A DNA stretch of 64,000 bases, from NCBI GenBank assembly GCA_037142875.1, contig JBAWZV010000004.1, forward strand, positions 79,244 to 143,243, in the 5' to 3' direction. The position numbers and the translations under genes were made by a program. Of the stretch, positions 25,096 to 33,814 are shown piece by piece. This DNA is from PALSA-600 sp037142875. Lineage in GTDB: Bacteria; Actinomycetota; Thermoleophilia; Gaiellales; Gaiellaceae. The notes beneath the pieces are model-generated. The model saw only the letters and a list, made by a program, of their open reading frames with translations, did no database searches and had not been told where the DNA came from. Position 1 is the first letter of the stretch; each line of letters begins with the position of its first letter.

Positions 25096-26350
25096 CACTC
25101 TCGACGAGCCTTGCGATCCTACCACAGGCATCCTGCGCAACTGCCTCATTTTCTGCCTCCACGAGCACCCGTATCACCGGCTCGGTGCCTGACGCCCGGA
25201 CGAGAACGCGGCCCGTGTGCCCGAGTTTCGCGTTCGTCGCGTCAACCTCGTCGATGATCGCCGGGGTGAGGATCTTCGCCGTCACGTGAATGTTCTCCTT
25301 GCATTGCGCGAAGCGCGGCATCGTGGCCGCGGCCGCGCTCAACGACCGCCCTGCGAGGGCCGAGCAGAGCAGGAGCGCAGCGGCGAGCCCGTCGCCGGTG
25401 ACGTGATCGCGCAGGTAGATGATGTGACCGGACTGCTCGCCGCCAAGAACGCCCCCCTCGGCGTCGAGCGCCTCGAGGACGTAGCGGTCGCCGACATCGG
25501 TCGTGAGCACCCGGATCCCATACTCCCGCATGAGCGCGTGAAAGCCGAGATTCGTCATCTGCGTGACCGCGACGACATCCACTCCGAGAGCCGGGGCGAG
25601 AATCGCAAGGATCTCGTCACCGTCGACGAGCGCGCCGTTCTCATCGACGGCAAGCATCCGGTCGCCGTCACCGTCGAAGGCGATTCCCAGATCGAAGCCG
25701 CCGACGACGACAGTGTGCTGAAGGGTGGCAGTGTCGGTGGCACCACAGCCGACGTTGATGTTCGACCCGTCCGGCTCGTTTGCGAGCGCGAAGACCTCGG
25801 CGCCCAGACGCTGGAACGCGAGCGGCGCGATGTGCGAGTAGGCGCCATGGGCGCAGTCGACCGCGATCCGCAGCCCTGAAAGCGGGGAGCCGAAGCGTTC
25901 GAGGACGTAGGCCAGGTAGCCGTCGGTCGAGGTGTCGAGATGGACGATCTCGCCGACACGGTCAGCTGGTGGTGCGTCGAGCAGGGCCTCGATCGCCTCC
26001 TCGTCGGCATCCGAGAGCTTGTGCCCGTCGGCGGAGAAGAACTTGACGCCGTTGTACTCGGGCGGGTTGTGCGAGGCCGAGATGACGACGCCGAGGTCGA
26101 GCCGCTCGAGCGCGACCGCTGGTGTCGGCAGTACTCCGCCGAGCACCGCTGTCCCGCCCGCCGAGGCCACCCCGCGCCCGAACGCCTCCTCCAGTTGCGG
26201 CCCCGACGCGCGCGTATCCCGGCCGACGAAGACCCGCTCGGCACCGCTCCAGAGAGTGGCCGCACGCCCGAGTCGTTCGACGAGATCGACCGTGAGCCAC
26301 TCGCCGACAACACCGCGCACACCGTCGGTTCCGAAATATCGCCGAGCCAC
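25085..26350 (-). CDS. glmM: Phosphoglucosamine mutase
   Basis: 421 residues from a GTG at 26350. Converts glucosamine-6-phosphate to the 1-phosphate, the step after GlmS. The phosphoserine is S93 in VISASHNPPEYNG; the metal loop is DGDGDRM; the sugar loop GGEQSGH and the phosphate loop VRASGTEPVIRV are intact. Start chosen because it gives the family N-terminus ARRYFGTDGVRG and has TAACCT eight bases upstream. The neighbouring glmS gives two consecutive steps of cell-wall precursor synthesis. Confidence 0.97.
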   Translation of the reverse strand: MARRYFGTDGVRGVVGEWLTVDLVERLGRAATLWSGAERVFVGRDTRASGPQLEEAFGRGVASAGGTAVLGGVLPTPAVALERLDLGVVISASHNPPEYNGVKFFSADGHKLSDADEEAIEALLDAPPADRVGEIVHLDTSTDGYLAYVLERFGSPLSGLRIAVDCAHGAYSHIAPLAFQRLGAEVFALANEPDGSNINVGCGATDTATLQHTVVVGGFDLGIAFDGDGDRMLAVDENGALVDGDEILAILAPALGVDVVAVTQMTNLGFHALMREYGIRVLTTDVGDRYVLEALDAEGGVLGGEQSGHIIYLRDHVTGDGLAAALLLCSALAGRSLSAAAATMPRFAQCKENIHVTAKILTPAIIDEVDATNAKLGHTGRVLVRASGTEPVIRVLVEAENEAVAQDACGRIARLVESELG

Positions 26351-26358
26351 GGCTGAGG

Positions 26359-26364
26359 AGGTTA
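26359..26364 (-). promoter_or_regulatory. -10 box, glmM
   Basis: TAACCT on the minus strand, eight bases before the GTG start. Confidence 0.5.
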
Positions 26365-26419
26365 GTGCGAAGCGCGCCCGGACGCCGCAGAGCCGTTCAA
26401 ACACGCGACGCCGAGTCTC

Positions 26420-26425
26420 TACGAT
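26420..26425 (+). promoter_or_regulatory. -10 box, TfoX-like gene
   Basis: TACGAT, six bases before the GTG at 26432. Confidence 0.5.
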
Positions 26426-26431
26426 CATCCG

Positions 26432-26773
26432 GTGACGTTCGACGAACACCTTGCCGTTCGGATTCGCTCGCTCGTCGAGGCGAGTGCCGGTCTCAGCGAG
26501 ACGAAGGTCTTCGGCGGGATTGCCTTCCTGGCCAACGGGAACATGGCGGTCGCCGCGAGTGGAAACGGCGGGATCGTCGTTCGCGTCGCCCCTGACCGAT
26601 CGGCCGACCTCGTCGCGACGACCGAAGCGCGAATGATGAAGATGCGCGGCAAGACCATGCACGGCTGGCTCCGCATCGACGCGGCCCACGTCGAAAGCGA
26701 CGAGGCCCTAGCGACCTGGGTCGACCTCGGTATCTCGTATGCCGCCTCGCTCCCTGCGAAGCCGACGACGTAA
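26432..26773 (+). CDS. TfoX N-terminal domain protein
   Basis: 113 residues matching the TfoX/Sxy N-terminal domain: VFGGIAFLANGNMAVA, then MKMRGKTMHGWLRID and a terminal WVDLGISYAASLPAK. The competence regulator TfoX has a second domain that is absent here; stand-alone copies are common in actinobacteria and their role is unknown. GTG start preceded by a probable leaderless promoter. Confidence 0.85.
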   Translation: MTFDEHLAVRIRSLVEASAGLSETKVFGGIAFLANGNMAVAASGNGGIVVRVAPDRSADLVATTEARMMKMRGKTMHGWLRIDAAHVESDEALATWVDLGISYAASLPAKPTT

Positions 26774-26795
26774 ACCCGCGGAGGAGGCAGCGGAC

Positions 26796-26948
26796 TTCAA
26801 GCTGGAGGTCGTGACCCTCCCCGTCGCCGATGTGGACAGGGCAAAGAGCTTCTACCTCGACCAGGCCAGCTTCGGTCTCGACGTCGACCATCGCGCAGCC
26901 GACACGTTCCGCGTCGTACAGCTCACACCGCCCGGATCGGCCTGCTCA
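26796..26948 (+). pseudogene. VOC/glyoxalase-family remnant, 3' truncated
   Basis: The frame contains FKLEVVTLPVADVDRAKSFY and later FRVVQLTPPGSACS, the first half of a VOC-superfamily (glyoxalase/bleomycin-resistance) protein. After SACS the expected second half is missing and unrelated sequence leads to a stop at 27005. Metal ligands and the second beta-alpha-beta module are gone, so it cannot be functional alone. Confidence 0.6.
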
Positions 26949-27000
26949 TTCGCGGCCTGCACCTTCGCTTCGCGCCCGTTTGCCCCACGCGTGCGCGGCA

Positions 27001-27006
27001 TATAGT
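27001..27006 (+). promoter_or_regulatory. -10 box, methyltransferase gene
   Basis: TATAGT, close to consensus, six bases before the ATG at 27013. Confidence 0.65.
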
Positions 27007-27012
27007 GGGGCG

Positions 27013-27768
27013 ATGTTCTCGGTCGCCGCGGAAGGGTACGACCGCTACATGGGCCGATACTCGATCCCGCTTGCCCCGGGGTTCTGCGACTTCTCGCTGG
27101 TCGCCGCTGGGCAGCGCGTCCTCGACGTCGGCTGTGGCCCGGGCGCTCTGACCGCCGAGCTGGTCGGTCGGCTGGGTGCGAGCGCGGTCGCTGCAGTCGA
27201 GCCATCGGTCCCGTTCGTCGAGGCGGTGTCGGAGCGGTATCCAGGAGTCGACGTACGCCAGGCGTCCGCCGAGCACCTCCCGTTTCCGGACGGCACGTTC
27301 GACGCCTCGCTCGCGCAGCTCGTCGTTCACTTCATGGCGTCGCCGGTCGGCGGGCTTCGCGAGATGGCGCGGGTCACGAGGCCTGGGGGTGTCATTGCAG
27401 CGTCGGTGTGGGATCACGCCGGCGGCGGCGGAGCGCTGAGCCGCTTCTGGGCGGCCGCCCGGGAGCTTGATCCGGGGGTCGATGACGAGTCCGGGCTCGC
27501 TGGATCTCGAGAAGGCCACCTCGGCGAGCTCCTCCGGGAGGCGGGGCTGAAGGAGGTCGAGGAGACGGCGCTCTCGGTGAGAGTCGAGCACGCGACGTTC
27601 GACGAGTGGTGGGAGCCCTTCACCTTCGGCGTGGGCACGGTCGGCGTGTACCTCTCGCAGCTCGCCGCCGAACACCAGGCCCGTCTGCGCGACCGCTGCC
27701 GCACCGCATTCCCAGACGGCGGCCTGATCATGGACGCTCGCGCCTGGGCAGCGCGCGGCCGCACCTAG
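27013..27768 (+). CDS. Class I SAM-dependent methyltransferase
   Basis: 251 residues. Motif I VLDVGCGPGALTAEL binds AdoMet; the acidic end of strand 2 is AVEPS, then SAEHLPFPDGTFDASLAQLVVHF and VTRPGGVIAASVWD give motifs II-III of the Methyltransf_11 type. The acceptor is unknown. An EGYDRYMGRYS start is common in this family. Leaderless promoter directly upstream, next to the VOC remnant. Confidence 0.9.
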   Translation: MFSVAAEGYDRYMGRYSIPLAPGFCDFSLVAAGQRVLDVGCGPGALTAELVGRLGASAVAAVEPSVPFVEAVSERYPGVDVRQASAEHLPFPDGTFDASLAQLVVHFMASPVGGLREMARVTRPGGVIAASVWDHAGGGGALSRFWAAARELDPGVDDESGLAGSREGHLGELLREAGLKEVEETALSVRVEHATFDEWWEPFTFGVGTVGVYLSQLAAEHQARLRDRCRTAFPDGGLIMDARAWAARGRT

Positions 27769-27845
27769 AGCGCTTCGGGACAGCTGGCCCGGAGGGGCTG
27801 GCGGCGTGGTCGGTGCAAGGGAGGCAGGTACTCTGAATTGGCCGT

Positions 27846-28151
27846 GTGCAACACGCTCGTATGCCTTCGCTCAGGGCTTCGTTGATCGAGGTCGTCTGTG
27901 ATGCGTGCGGCTGGATGGCAATCACAGGCCAGGGGCCGAACATCGTCTGGGCCGAGCATGTCCCTGCCTGCCCTGCCATCGGCGGCGCGGTACGACTGCT
28001 TCCCGAGGTGACGCCGACCTACGGATTTCCCGGCCCCGTCAGCCTGTGCAAACATCAGCTCGTCCGGCGCCAGATCGCAGTCTCGGCACGCGGTGTCAAG
28101 CGTTACTCGATCGTCTGCGAGCTCTGCGGACGACGACCCGTCCCCGCGTAG
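27846..28151 (+). CDS. Hypothetical protein with paired cysteine motifs
   Basis: 101 residues from GTG 27846 (ATG 27861 is an alternative). It contains CDACG near residue 19 and CELCG near residue 92, plus single cysteines between, suggesting a zinc site. TACTCT eleven bases upstream may be its promoter. Codon bias is like its neighbours. No family recognised; it lies in an islet of decayed genes. Confidence 0.5.
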   Translation: MQHARMPSLRASLIEVVCDACGWMAITGQGPNIVWAEHVPACPAIGGAVRLLPEVTPTYGFPGPVSLCKHQLVRRQIAVSARGVKRYSIVCELCGRRPVPA

Positions 28152-28202
28152 GGTGGCCCGAGTGTCGGAAGCGGACGCCGGGCGTGAGCTCGTCCGCAGG
28201 CC

Positions 28203-28208
28203 TACTCT
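28203..28208 (+). promoter_or_regulatory. -10 box of the decayed hicBA operon
   Basis: TACTCT, six bases before the ATG at 28215, matching the leaderless pattern of intact genes in the window. Confidence 0.45.
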
Positions 28209-28214
28209 GGAGCC

Positions 28215-28366
28215 ATGAGCGAGCCGATAACGCTGACACCGGTATTCACTCCGGATGAGAACAGGTGGACGATGACCAAGTTGGCCGAATGGCCGGCAGT
28301 CGTCACGTGCGGACGAACGGTTGAGGAGGCGCCGAGCCGCTCACCATCGGCCTTGCCGTGGTGTGA
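28215..28366 (+). pseudogene. hicB: HicB-family antitoxin, internally deleted and frameshifted
   Basis: The first 41 codons read ITLTPVFTPDEN, then WTMTKLAEWPAVVTCGRTVEEA, the N-terminal RNase H-like part of HicB. After EEA the frame is wrong. A different frame then gives AEPLTIGLAVV and a TGA at 28364-28366, the expected C-terminus, so a segment of HicB is missing and the reading frame is broken. The 4-base GTGA overlap with the following hicA frame is kept. Confidence 0.6.
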
Positions 28367-28560
28367 GGCTACGAGACCTCGAACGCCACCTGAGTGACAA
28401 CAGCTGCGTCGTCGTGCGCGTGGGCGCCAACCACACGATCTGGCTCAACGTTGCACGTGATCTGCGCGCGCCGCTCCAACGTCACCGCGATATACCGACC
28501 GGCACCGCCCGAGCAATCTGTCGGCAGATCGGGATCCCCCGCCCACCGCCTCGCGCTGAG
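28363..28560 (+). pseudogene. hicA: HicA-family mRNA interferase remnant
   Basis: From GTG 28363 the frame reads VRLRDLERHLSDNSC, VRVGANHTIW with the catalytic histidine, and RHRDIPTGTARAICRQIGIP, a nearly complete HicA double-stranded-RNA-binding fold of about 62 residues. There is no stop at the usual end; the frame continues antisense to rpsI as far as 29046. With its antitoxin broken, an active toxin would be harmful, so decay or loss of activity is expected. Confidence 0.6.
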
Positions 28561-28647
28561 AGCCAGCCGCTGGGACGGCAGCGACAGTCGGCTGTGCTGG
28601 CGTTCATACGCCAGGCACCACGGATCAGGAGGAGGGTGAAGTGCTGG

Positions 28648-29043
28648 TTAGCGCTTCGAGAACTGCGGGGCCTTGCGCGCCTTGTGCAGGCCGGCCTTCT
28701 TGCGCTCGACCTGACGGGCGTCACGCGTGAGGAAGCCCTGCCGCTTGAGCGGCACGCGGTAGTCCGGGTTGATCTCGACGAGTGCGCGGGCGATACCGTG
28801 ACGGACAGCGCCAGCCTGGCCGGATGCGCCGCCTCCGTGCACGCGGACACGGAGGTCGTACTGCGTGGAAAGCTCGGTCATGTCAAGCGGCGACATGATC
28901 ATCTTCTGATGCGTCAGACGCGGGAAGTAGACCTTGAGCTCCTTGCCGTTGATCCACGTCTTGCCGTCGCCGGGACGGAGGATCACGCGCGCAACAGACG
29001 TCTTGCGCTTGCCCGTGCCGAGGTATTGAGCCTGTGCTGCCAT
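28648..29043 (-). CDS. rpsI: 30S ribosomal protein S9
   Basis: 131 residues ending in the invariant SKR tail that reaches the P-site tRNA. GTGKRKTSVARV and GGGASGQAGAVRHGIARAL are S9 hallmarks. Its ATG overlaps the rplM stop (TAATG), giving the universal rplM-rpsI pair. Confidence 0.99.
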   Translation of the reverse strand: MAAQAQYLGTGKRKTSVARVILRPGDGKTWINGKELKVYFPRLTHQKMIMSPLDMTELSTQYDLRVRVHGGGASGQAGAVRHGIARALVEINPDYRVPLKRQGFLTRDARQVERKKAGLHKARKAPQFSKR

Positions 29044-29465
29044 TAGAAGGGCTTGGGAGCCTGTGCCTCGTGGGGATGGTTCGGGCCCGCGTAGATCTTC
29101 AGCTTCGTGATCTGGGCACGGCCGAGACGATTCCGGGGGAGCATTCCCTTGACGGCCTTCCGCAGAACCTCGGTCGGGCGGTGCTCGAGCTGCTCACGCA
29201 GCGAGCGGACGCGCAGACCACCGGGGTAGCCGGAGTGGCGGTAGTACTTCTTGTCCTCGAGCTTCTTGCCCGTGACGGCGATCTTCTCGCAGTTCACGAC
29301 GACGACGAAGTCACCCGTGTCGATGTGCGGGGTGAACTGCGGCTTGTTCTTGCCGCGCAGCCGGTCGGCGATCTGCGTCGCGAGGCGTCCCAGGGTCAGG
29401 CCGTCGGCATCGACGACGTACCAATCCTTGGTGAGCTCGTTGGTCTTTGCGCTGTAGGTCTTCAT
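29043..29465 (-). CDS. rplM: 50S ribosomal protein L13
   Basis: 140 residues with DGLTLGRLATQIA, HIDTGDFVVVVN and VKGMLPRNRLGRA typical of L13. First gene of the rplM-rpsI pair. It begins five bases after the stop of an MFS transporter gene; a TACCAT box (complement of 29511-29516) inside the end of that gene could be its own promoter, with a leader of about 40 bases. Confidence 0.99.
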   Translation of the reverse strand: MKTYSAKTNELTKDWYVVDADGLTLGRLATQIADRLRGKNKPQFTPHIDTGDFVVVVNCEKIAVTGKKLEDKKYYRHSGYPGGLRVRSLREQLEHRPTEVLRKAVKGMLPRNRLGRAQITKLKIYAGPNHPHEAQAPKPF

Positions 29466-29469
29466 AGGG

Positions 29470-30693
29470 TCACACAGAGAAACGACGGACTGAGCGCCCG
29501 CCGAGGGGGGATGGTAGCAGGACGATCGCAGCCGCGGGCGCAGCGGCGAGCACAGCGGCGAACACGGCGAGTGGCGTGGAGCCTCCCGCGGTGTAGATCA
29601 CACCGCCTCCGAGGGCCAGCACGGCGCCGGCAAAGCTCGACATCAGGTCGGAGAAACCGATGAGGCGGCCCCGCTCCGACGGTCGTGCGCCGGAGACGAG
29701 CTCGGTCGACGCGGCGACGAACGAGAGGTTCCAGCCGAGCCCGAGACCGAAGAGCGAGAGCGACATGCCGGGGATCCCGGAGACCCAGATCAGCGCCCCG
29801 TTCGACGCCGCCATCACGAGCAGGCCGATCACCATCGAGCGGCGCCGCCCGATCCGCTCGACGAGATCGCCGACGATCAGCACGAGGCCGTACATCCCGA
29901 CGATGTGCGCGCTGATCACGGTGAAGACGCTGCCGTGCGGATGGTGGTGGCCGACGGCGACGTAGCCAGCGAGGTTCATCACGCCGACCATGACGCTGAA
30001 GCTCGCGACCGCCGCGACCAGGGCGGTGAGCATCCCGGGGCGGCGGATGATCTCCGCAAGCGGGGCGGCGGGCTCATCGCCCTCGCCTGCATGGGTCGAG
30101 AACGCCTTCGAGAGCTCCTTCGGGTCGGGTCGAACCCCGAAGGAGATCAGGAGGCCGCCGAGCGCGAAGAGCGATGACGCAAGCCACGGCCAGGCGAGCT
30201 CGCTCGGCGTCAGCGGCCGGTTCGCAAACAGCGGCCCGAAGATCAGCGGCCCGAACACCGCGCCGGAGACCGCACCGAACAGGACGATCGACATCCCCCG
30301 CGCACGCATCGCGGGCGCGAACATCTCGGCCGCCGCCGCCCGCGAGAGGAGCACGATCGTCTGGGACGCGCCACACAGGCCAAGGCCGATGAAGACGAGC
30401 TCGCCCGAGGACGACCAGCAGCCGAGCGCCGTGACGGCCGGGCCGGCGATCCCAAGCACGAACCCGAAGCGAATGACCGGCATTCGCCCGACCCGATCAG
30501 ACAGCCGTCCCGCGGGGCCGACGGCCAGCGCGCCGGCGATCAGGAACACCGCCGGCCCGAGGCCGAGGATGCTCCTAATCCCCGTGACGGCGACGAGCGT
30601 GACCGTGCCGAGCGCGATCGCGAGCTGGATCATCCCGGAGAGACACACGAGTCCGGCGGCGAGCAGGAAGGCGTTTCGGCGAACCGGCGTCAT
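29470..30693 (-). CDS. MFS transporter
   Basis: 407 residues with about twelve membrane segments. The MFS loop 2-3 signature appears as GRLSDRVGRMPVIRFG, with a related DLVERIGRRRSMVIG between segments 8 and 9. A histidine cluster (GHHHPHG) sits in the second half. Substrate unknown. ATG overlaps the stop of the UDG-like gene (ATGA). Confidence 0.9.
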   Translation of the reverse strand: MTPVRRNAFLLAAGLVCLSGMIQLAIALGTVTLVAVTGIRSILGLGPAVFLIAGALAVGPAGRLSDRVGRMPVIRFGFVLGIAGPAVTALGCWSSSGELVFIGLGLCGASQTIVLLSRAAAAEMFAPAMRARGMSIVLFGAVSGAVFGPLIFGPLFANRPLTPSELAWPWLASSLFALGGLLISFGVRPDPKELSKAFSTHAGEGDEPAAPLAEIIRRPGMLTALVAAVASFSVMVGVMNLAGYVAVGHHHPHGSVFTVISAHIVGMYGLVLIVGDLVERIGRRRSMVIGLLVMAASNGALIWVSGIPGMSLSLFGLGLGWNLSFVAASTELVSGARPSERGRLIGFSDLMSSFAGAVLALGGGVIYTAGGSTPLAVFAAVLAAAPAAAIVLLPSPLGGRSVRRFSV

Positions 30694-31226
30694 CGGAGCA
30701 CCGCCTCGACCCCTGCCCGAAACGACGCTGCGCCCCCGCGAGACGGATGGCGGACGTACGTGCCCCCGAAGGCGTCGTGCGCGACACGCCCCACCGCGAC
30801 CACCTGTCTGCCGCGTGCGAGCTCACGAGCGAACGGGAGCCCAGCCTCGACCTCTGCCCGGGTCGGTGGCCGGTTCGACCGCTCGTCGCCCGGGTGAGTC
30901 GGGACGACGTTCCAGAGCAACACGCCGTCGCCGATCCCGAGCCCACCGAGCACGGCATGGACGATCGTGGCTGTCGCCTCGGCGAGTCCGCCCCCGGTCA
31001 CCTGGCGCTCGGAGGTGAGTGGGATGCCGGAGATACGCGCGCCGCGGTACCCGGGCGCCTCTGCGACCAGGATCACCCGTGCGTGCGCACGGGAGTCGAG
31101 GTACGCGGCAAGCCGTTCGCGCAGGAGCGGCGCCCGGTCGCCCTCATCGTAGAAGTTGAACGTCGAGCCGATGCGCGCCGCCGCGAGGCGGTCGACGAAG
31201 TCGCGTTGGGGCCTTGCGGGGATCAG
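30690..31226 (-). CDS. Uracil-DNA glycosylase superfamily protein, probable CTG start
   Basis: 178 residues. The motif VAEAPGYRGARISGIPLTSER resembles the first catalytic motif of the UDG superfamily, and VRHPSRGG near the C-terminus fits the histidine-containing second motif. It would act on damaged bases or be an uncharacterised family member. There is no ATG, GTG or TTG between the previous gene and the conserved region; the first in-frame GTG would remove about 50 residues. A CTG at 31226 overlaps the upstream TGA as CTGA, exactly where an ATGA junction would be expected. Confidence 0.75.
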   Translation of the reverse strand: MIPARPQRDFVDRLAAARIGSTFNFYDEGDRAPLLRERLAAYLDSRAHARVILVAEAPGYRGARISGIPLTSERQVTGGGLAEATATIVHAVLGGLGIGDGVLLWNVVPTHPGDERSNRPPTRAEVEAGLPFARELARGRQVVAVGRVAHDAFGGTYVRHPSRGGAASFRAGVEAVLR

Positions 31227-31723
31227 GCGACGGGCAACGCGCCGCCGAGGGAGAGCTTCCCCGGAACGGTGACGCGGTAGGTGTTCGGCGCCTGCTGGTC
31301 GCCCGGGCCGATCGTGACCGTGCCCTTGGCACCCTCGAAGACCCCGGTGCCGCCAGTGATCGGAAGCACGATGTCGCCCTGAGCGTTCGCGTTCACGTAC
31401 CCCTCGTAGGTGATCGTGCCGAACGTCGGGAACGTCGCGATCGCCACCATGCGCTGCTTCGTCGCGGTCGTGTAGAGGACGCGACCTGCGTCGAACCCGA
31501 CGGGCTTGCCCTTGGCCTTGCCGAACTGCGTAGCCAGGTTCTGGAGCAGATCCTTGAAGTCGATGTTGTCGCCCTTGTTCTCCTTGCCGAGCGGCTTTGT
31601 GTCGTGCTGCCGCGCGATCGTGTTGATCGACATCAGGCGGAGCGTGACGGTGTCGGCGAGCGCGGCCGTGGGCCACGAGAGCGCAACGAGCGTAAGCCCG
31701 AGTGTTGCCAGACGACGCGTCAT
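31223..31723 (-). CDS. Secreted allene-oxide-cyclase/dirigent-like barrel protein, copy A
   Basis: 166 residues. Signal peptide (MTRRLATLGLTLVALSW, cleavage near ALA), then a beta-barrel with GRVLYTTATKQRMVA and the GGTGVFEGAKGTVTIGPGD turn of the allene oxide cyclase barrel-like/dirigent fold. The function in bacteria is unknown. It is a diverged paralogue of the next gene upstream. Its stop overlaps the presumed start of the UDG-like gene. Confidence 0.75.
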   Translation of the reverse strand: MTRRLATLGLTLVALSWPTAALADTVTLRLMSINTIARQHDTKPLGKENKGDNIDFKDLLQNLATQFGKAKGKPVGFDAGRVLYTTATKQRMVAIATFPTFGTITYEGYVNANAQGDIVLPITGGTGVFEGAKGTVTIGPGDQQAPNTYRVTVPGKLSLGGALPVA

Positions 31724-31763
31724 AGGCGCCATTGTGCCGAACCGAACCGCTCTTGCCGGGGGA

Positions 31764-32246
31764 TCATGCAACCGGGCCGCTCGTGAAGACGAGCGAGTAG
31801 GTGTTCGGTGCCCGCTTACCCTGGCCGACACCGACGGTGAGCGTGCCGTGCGCGTGCGCGTAACGGCCCGTCCCACCCGCGACCGGGATCCCGAGCGCGC
31901 CACCTGGAAGGGCCTTGACGGGGCCGTAGAGGCGAATCGTCCCGTTCGGCAGAACCGCCTTGCCGTCGAACGTCGCAGTCGTCGGCCCCGTGAACGTCAT
32001 CGTCCCCTCGTCCTGCCCGACCGTCGCGCCCGTCTTTCGCCCGAACTGCGGCGACGCGTTCACGAGCGTGTCGCGGTAGGTGACCGTGTCGCCCCTGCTC
32101 GCGCCGGCAGGGCGAATGTCGGTTGGGACGATCCGCACCGCGACCGACGTGAGACGGAGCGTGATCGAGTCCGGCCCTGCTCGCGCACTCGGCACGAGCG
32201 CCGCGACGATCAGTCCAGTAGAGACTGTTCGACGCCGCAGCCCCAT
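31764..32246 (-). CDS. Secreted allene-oxide-cyclase/dirigent-like barrel protein, copy B
   Basis: 160 residues. A short signal sequence ending near ARA, then the same architecture as copy A: SITLRLTSV strand, EGTMTFTGPTTATFDG, and GGTGRYAHAHGTLTVG. Both end in a similar APNTY strand. Four bases after guaA. The two copies share only scattered residues, so the duplication is old. Confidence 0.75.
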   Translation of the reverse strand: MGLRRRTVSTGLIVAALVPSARAGPDSITLRLTSVAVRIVPTDIRPAGASRGDTVTYRDTLVNASPQFGRKTGATVGQDEGTMTFTGPTTATFDGKAVLPNGTIRLYGPVKALPGGALGIPVAGGTGRYAHAHGTLTVGVGQGKRAPNTYSLVFTSGPVA

Positions 32247-32250
32247 GGGA

Positions 32251-33771
<1,521 letters not shown>

Positions 33772-33814
33772 GGGCCGCTCCTCCTCGAGAGAGGGGTGGC
33801 TCGGCGGGACGATC

